Made by a program: the position numbers and the translations under genes. Below, piece after piece: positions 24,097 to 27,497 of a stretch of 27,497 nucleotides of DNA (the first letter of the stretch is position 1; each line of letters begins with the position of its first letter). The stretch comes from Clostridiales bacterium (GTDB lineage Bacteria > Bacillota > Clostridia > Oscillospirales > CAG-382): contig QAKH01000070.1 in assembly GCA_003343885.1 (NCBI GenBank), positions 1 to 27,497 on the forward strand. Reading direction: 5' to 3'. The notes beneath the pieces are model-generated. The model worked only from the letters and a program-made list of their open reading frames with translations, made no database searches and was not told the DNA's origin.

Positions 24097-24805
24097 TAAT
24101 TTGCTTGAAATAAGAGGATTAAGCGTTAACTACGGCGGAATAAACGCTGTAAACAATATTGATTTAGACGTTCCGGAAGGACAAATAGTAACACTTATCG
24201 GTGCAAACGGCGCTGGAAAAAGTACTATTCTGCGTACAATCAGCGGACTGGTAAAGACCAAAACCGGTTCTGTCAAGTATAACGGCGAGGAAATCCTCGG
24301 CAAGTCGCCCGACTATATTGTGTCAAAAGGCATAACGCTTGTACCGGAAGGACGTCGGGTTTTCACGGATCTTACCGTTCTTGAAAACTTAAAAATAGGC
24401 GCATATTTGAGAAAAGACCACATACAAAATGATATAGACTATGTTTTCGGCCTGTTCCCGCGCCTTAAGGAGCGTGAATGGCAGTTTGCCGGCACTCTTT
24501 CCGGCGGCGAACAGCAAATGCTCGCCGTAGGACGTGCGCTCATGTCAAGACCTAAGCTTATAATGATGGACGAACCGTCGCTCGGTCTTGCTCCGATGAT
24601 TGTGAAAAACATATTCGACATTATTCACACCATCAACGAAAAGGGAATTACGGTACTTCTCATTGAACAAAACGCAAATATGGCGCTTCAGGCGGCTCAT
24701 ACGGCGTATGTAATTGAGACGGGCAATATTACCATGCAAGGCACCGGAAAGGAAATTCTTGCCGACGAGAGAATCAAGGAAGCGTATTTAGGCAAGAAAC
24801 GTTAA
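24089..24805 (+). CDS. livF: ABC transporter ATP-binding protein LivF
   Basis: A 238-residue ATPase with Walker A GANGAGKST, signature LSGGEQQMLAVGRAL, Walker B LIMMDEPSLGLAP and the C-terminal LivF-type EAYLG. The ATG at 24089 overlaps the livG stop by 8 bp, the normal coupling for these genes. An upstream in-frame ATG at 23996 is rejected because it lies deep inside livG and adds 31 unrelated residues. Confidence 0.94.
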   Translation: MSNNLLEIRGLSVNYGGINAVNNIDLDVPEGQIVTLIGANGAGKSTILRTISGLVKTKTGSVKYNGEEILGKSPDYIVSKGITLVPEGRRVFTDLTVLENLKIGAYLRKDHIQNDIDYVFGLFPRLKEREWQFAGTLSGGEQQMLAVGRALMSRPKLIMMDEPSLGLAPMIVKNIFDIIHTINEKGITVLLIEQNANMALQAAHTAYVIETGNITMQGTGKEILADERIKEAYLGKKR

Positions 24806-24833
24806 GTTTTTAAGTTTTGCCTTTACCGCCTTT

Positions 24834-24865
24834 ACTTTATCCTTATATAAGGAGGATGATAAAGT
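24834..24865 (+). promoter_or_regulatory. Inverted repeat enclosing the asnS SD
   Basis: ACTTTATC (24834-24841) pairs with GATAAAGT (24858-24865, ending at the start codon). The loop holds the AAGGAGG SD (24849-24855). A second, competing palindrome CCTTATATAAGG (24841-24852) covers part of the same SD. Either fold would affect ribosome access. Confidence 0.5.
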
Positions 24866-26260
24866 ATGAAAAGAGAGCTTGTAAAAAATATATATTTGAA
24901 TCCTGCTGATTTCGGCGGAAAGACCGTCACTGTCGGCGGCTGGGCACGCAGCATAAGAGACAGCAAGGCGTTCGGCTTTATTGATTTGAACGACGGCAGC
25001 TGCTTTAAAGGTGTTCAGATTGTTTTCGCAAGAGAAAACATACAAAACTACGATGAGATTGCAAAACAAAATGTTGGCGCTGCGCTGTGCATAACCGGAA
25101 CGGTTGTGCTTACTCCCGAAAACAAGCAGCCTTTTGAAATAAAGGCTGAGAAAATTGAAATCGAAGGTGAGTCCACAGCCGACTACCCGCTTCAGAAAAA
25201 GCGTCACACTGTGGAATACCTGCGTGAGCAGGCGTATTTACGGCCGAGAACCAACCTGTTTTCGGCGGTTTTCAGGGTACGCAGTGAAGTTGCATACGCT
25301 ATCCACACATTCTTTCATCAAAGAGACTTTGTGTATGTTCACACGCCGCTTATTACCGCCTCCGACTGTGAGGGCGCCGGAGAAATGTTCAGAGTTACCA
25401 CGCTTGACATGAAAAATCCGCCTCTCAAGGACGACGGAAGCATAGACTATTCAGCGGACTTTTTCGGAAAGAGCACAAATCTTACCGTTTCGGGACAGCT
25501 TGAAGCGGAAACCTTTGCTCTTGCCTACGGAAACGTATACACGTTCGGTCCTACTTTCCGTGCCGAAAATTCCAACACCGCAAGACATGCGGCAGAGTTT
25601 TGGATGATAGAGCCGGAAATAGCCTTTGCGGACCTTGACGATGACATGCAGCTTGCTTGGGACATGATAAAATTCATTATTCGTCATGTTCTTGAAAATT
25701 GTCCGCAGGAAATTGAGTTTTTCAATAATTTTGTCGACAAGACCTTGTCCGAGCGCTTAAACTCCCTTGCTCAGAGTGATTACTGCAAAGTAACCTACAC
25801 GGAAGCGATTGAGCTTTTGAAAAAGAGCGGAGAGCAATTCAAATACCCTGTTGAATGGGGATGCGATTTGCAAACCGAGCATGAGAGGTATCTGACCGAG
25901 CAAATTTACCGCAAGCCGGTATTCGTGATAGATTATCCGAAAGAAATCAAGTCCTTCTATATGCGTTTAAATGACGACGGAAAGACTGTTGCGGCAATGG
26001 ATTTACTGGTACCGGGGGTAGGAGAAATAATAGGCGGAAGCCAGCGTGAGGAGCGGGAAGACGTGCTTTTGGCCCGCATGAAGGAATGTTCTCTCAAGGA
26101 AGAGGACTACTGGTGGTATGTCAATTTACGCCGTTACGGCGGCACAAAGCATGCCGGCTACGGGCTTGGATTTGAGAGAATAATTATGTACCTTACGGGT
26201 GTATCCAACATCCGCGATGTCATACCTTACCCGAGAACGGTAGGAAATGCTGAATTTTAA
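24866..26260 (+). CDS. asnS: Asparaginyl-tRNA synthetase
   Basis: A 464-residue class IIb synthetase that charges tRNA-Asn. The N-terminal OB-fold anticodon domain (about 1-110: VTVGGWARSIRDSKAFGFIDLNDGS) is complete. Motif 2 is GPTFRAENSNTARHAAEFWMI in pattern, with TFRAENSN marking AsnRS over AspRS. Motif 3 is GYGLGFERI, followed by RDVIPYPR. Length is normal (about 460-465). It follows livF by 60 bp with no terminator, so read-through from the transporter operon is likely. No T-box leader is present. A strong terminator follows. Confidence 0.96.
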   Translation: MKRELVKNIYLNPADFGGKTVTVGGWARSIRDSKAFGFIDLNDGSCFKGVQIVFARENIQNYDEIAKQNVGAALCITGTVVLTPENKQPFEIKAEKIEIEGESTADYPLQKKRHTVEYLREQAYLRPRTNLFSAVFRVRSEVAYAIHTFFHQRDFVYVHTPLITASDCEGAGEMFRVTTLDMKNPPLKDDGSIDYSADFFGKSTNLTVSGQLEAETFALAYGNVYTFGPTFRAENSNTARHAAEFWMIEPEIAFADLDDDMQLAWDMIKFIIRHVLENCPQEIEFFNNFVDKTLSERLNSLAQSDYCKVTYTEAIELLKKSGEQFKYPVEWGCDLQTEHERYLTEQIYRKPVFVIDYPKEIKSFYMRLNDDGKTVAAMDLLVPGVGEIIGGSQREEREDVLLARMKECSLKEEDYWWYVNLRRYGGTKHAGYGLGFERIIMYLTGVSNIRDVIPYPRTVGNAEF

Positions 26261-26272
26261 TAAATAAAATAA

Positions 26273-26302
26273 CGCCGGCACAAAAAGCCGGCGAATTGTT
26301 TT
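26273..26302 (+). terminator. Rho-independent terminator after asnS
   Basis: CGCCGGC (26273-26279) pairs with GCCGGCG (26287-26293), 7-nt loop, followed by AATTGTTTTT. Confidence 0.85.
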
Positions 26303-26344
26303 TATGAAAAATTTATATGCTTAGTACGAAAGGACGTGTAATAT

Positions 26345-27190
26345 ATGAGAAAAACAGGAACTGAATCAGCTGCATATTTTGGATTAGGCGGAGAAAAAGA
26401 CGGCTTTAAAAAAATGAAAAGCCACGGATTTGACTGCGTTGACTATCAGGGATTTGTAAATACGGAAACTGAACTTTTCAAGATTAGCAATTCAGCGTTT
26501 GAAAGCAGACTGAAGGAGATTTATAAAGATGCTGAAGCTGAGGGCATTGAAATATATCAAACTCACGGCCCCTGGAGATATCCGCCTCGTGACGCAACGC
26601 CGGAGGATCGTGCTGAACGCATGGAAAAAATGAAGAAAAGCATTTGGGGCACTTCTCTTTTACACAGCAAATATATGGTAATTCATCCTATTATGCCGTT
26701 CGGACCTAACGCAGAACCGGACTCAAAAGCTTTCCGGGAAATGAATTACAGATTCTATTCTGAGTTATTGGTTACGGCAAAGCAATACGGTGTAACACTC
26801 TGTCTTGAGAATATGCCCTTTCCTGCTCATTCTATTGCACGACCGAAAGAAATACTTGATTTTGTCAAGGAATTAAACAGCGAATACATGGCGGTTTGCC
26901 TTGACACCGGTCACAGCAATGTTCTCGGCATTTCGCCTGCGGACGCTCTGCGTGAGCTTGGAAACTCTATTAAAACCCTTCACGTTCACGACAACGACGG
27001 CAGAGGAGATCAGCATGCCGCACCGTTCTACGGAAGCATAGACTGGGAAGATTTCAGATCTGAGCTCAAAAACATAGACGAGTCCGTTGTCCTTTCGATT
27101 GAAGCCAAGGCCTCCGACAAGCTTCCTGACGAGCTGTATGACGCGTACCAGCTTGCCATGTCAAAAACAGCAAAGTATCTTTCTAAGTAA
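26345..27190 (+). CDS. Sugar phosphate isomerase/epimerase family protein (TIM barrel)
   Basis: A 281-residue protein of the xylose isomerase-like/AP endonuclease 2 barrel. Likely metal ligands sit in LCLENMP, VCLDTGHSN, LHVHDNDG and the late LSIEAK, in the normal order. Members isomerise or epimerise sugars, inosose or hydroxypyruvate; the substrate is not readable. SD AAAGGACG. It lies alone between two terminators, and so is a single-gene unit; no other sugar gene is nearby. Confidence 0.88.
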   Translation: MRKTGTESAAYFGLGGEKDGFKKMKSHGFDCVDYQGFVNTETELFKISNSAFESRLKEIYKDAEAEGIEIYQTHGPWRYPPRDATPEDRAERMEKMKKSIWGTSLLHSKYMVIHPIMPFGPNAEPDSKAFREMNYRFYSELLVTAKQYGVTLCLENMPFPAHSIARPKEILDFVKELNSEYMAVCLDTGHSNVLGISPADALRELGNSIKTLHVHDNDGRGDQHAAPFYGSIDWEDFRSELKNIDESVVLSIEAKASDKLPDELYDAYQLAMSKTAKYLSK

Positions 27191-27225
27191 CCTTTTTATG
27201 TTTATATTCAAAGATTTATAATTAT

Positions 27226-27279
27226 ACTCTCGGTAAGACTTACCGAGAGTCAGCCCGCTGACAAACCCCGTCAGCGGGC
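27226..27279 (+). terminator. Double hairpin after the isomerase gene
   Basis: First, ACTCTCGGTAAG (27226-27237) and CTTACCGAGAGT (27239-27250) form a 25-bp near-perfect palindrome. Second, GCCCGCTGAC (27253-27262) pairs with GTCAGCGGGC (27270-27279), 7-nt loop, followed by ATTTAATTTT. The second is a good terminator. The first could also belong to the insertion boundary of the IS element. Confidence 0.7.
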
Positions 27280-27287
27280 ATTTAATT

Positions 27288-27316
27288 TTGCAAAAAGAGA
27301 GGAAATATGATATAAT
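27288..27316 (+). promoter_or_regulatory. Promoter for the transposase gene
   Basis: -35 TTGCAA (27288-27293), 17-bp spacer and perfect -10 TATAAT (27311-27316). Confidence 0.75.
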
Positions 27317-27345
27317 ATAAGCATAAAAGTCAAGGAGAGACGAAG

Positions 27346-27497
27346 ATGCTAGTAACAGGACAGAACAGACAAAGAAAAATGGAATATGTATTGATAGATG
27401 ACTTAATGCCGCAAGACCATTTGCTCAGAAAAATAGATAAATACATAGATTTTTCGTTTATCAATGAAATTTGCCGTCCGTATTACTGCAAAGATAA
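27346..27497 (+). CDS. IS1182-like transposase, 5' end only (cut by window end)
   Basis: 50 codons are visible. They read MLVTGQNRQRK, then VLIDDLMPQDHLLRKIDKYI, then DFSFINEICRPYYC. The 'LxPxDHLLRKID...DFSFI...YYC' pattern is the N terminus of IS1182/DUF772 transposases. The DDE domain lies beyond the window. AAGGAGAG SD and a strong own promoter suggest an intact, possibly active element. The left inverted repeat could not be fixed. Confidence 0.85.
   Translation, partial: MLVTGQNRQRKMEYVLIDDLMPQDHLLRKIDKYIDFSFINEICRPYYCKD

Larger units (their letters stand above)
27280..27497 (+). mobile_element. Left part of an IS1182-family insertion sequence
   Basis: Inferred from the transposase start. 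The left boundary is approximate and may lie at or within the palindromes at 27226-27279; the right end is outside the window. Confidence 0.55.

Noticed and set aside
24806..24865. T-box riboswitch before asnS
   Set aside because: The leader is only 60 nt and lacks a specifier stem and a T-box-type antiterminator sequence.

Overview
The window looks like the chromosome of a low-to-mid GC Gram-positive anaerobe of the class Clostridia. An Oscillospirales-type gut bacterium is my best guess, which is inference from gene content and not a database match. The signs are an AddB-type recombination nuclease with Fe-S cysteines, an IreB phosphoprotein, a DUF1540 protein, a SpoIVFB-like M50 protease, an HI0933/BaiN flavoprotein, a ferredoxin-tailed DUF362 protein, a FeoB without FeoA, MetA of the acetyl-CoA type, strong SD sequences and sigma-A-like promoters.

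Layout. 1-213 is a palindrome-rich non-coding tract. 214-2417 (minus) is an RpiR/MurR-type regulator followed by an HI0933-family flavoprotein. A divergent, promoter-rich 300-bp gap leads to addB (plus, 2718-5948), whose usual partner addA is not next to it. 6044-9015 (minus) holds a MATE exporter and a small membrane cassette: a DUF4830-like protein, a 67-residue single-pass protein and an M50 intramembrane protease with a TTG start. A PAP2-type membrane phosphatase (plus) runs tail-to-tail into feoB (minus) with a 21-bp overlap. Then come a metallophosphoesterase (minus), a DUF1540 Cys protein (plus) and a 4 x 16-bp tandem repeat, followed by a minus-strand run: metA, a DUF362 ferredoxin protein, an Lrp-aminotransferase pair joined by a TAATG overlap, a lipoprotein, and ireB with a small conserved-looking partner.

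19450-24805 (plus) is a complete branched-chain-amino-acid-type ABC importer, livKHMGF. livK has a strong promoter whose -35 box lies inside a near-perfect 22-bp palindrome. livK is separated from livHMGF by a 13-bp hairpin and an intrinsic-terminator-like hairpin, a layout that would give more binding protein than permease. asnS follows livF by 60 bp with no terminator in between. A TIM-barrel sugar isomerase/epimerase comes next, and the window ends inside an IS1182-like transposase that has its own promoter and SD.

No tRNA, rRNA, CRISPR array, prophage or biosynthetic island was seen. Most of the window is ordinary core genome. The less explained parts are regulatory: the feoB leader, the livK operator and livK-livH gap, the murR leader, the asnS SD region, and two small uncharacterised genes (the 67-aa membrane protein next to the M50 protease, and the 92-aa protein after ireB). 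I do not see a clear new multi-gene system; those are the best candidates.
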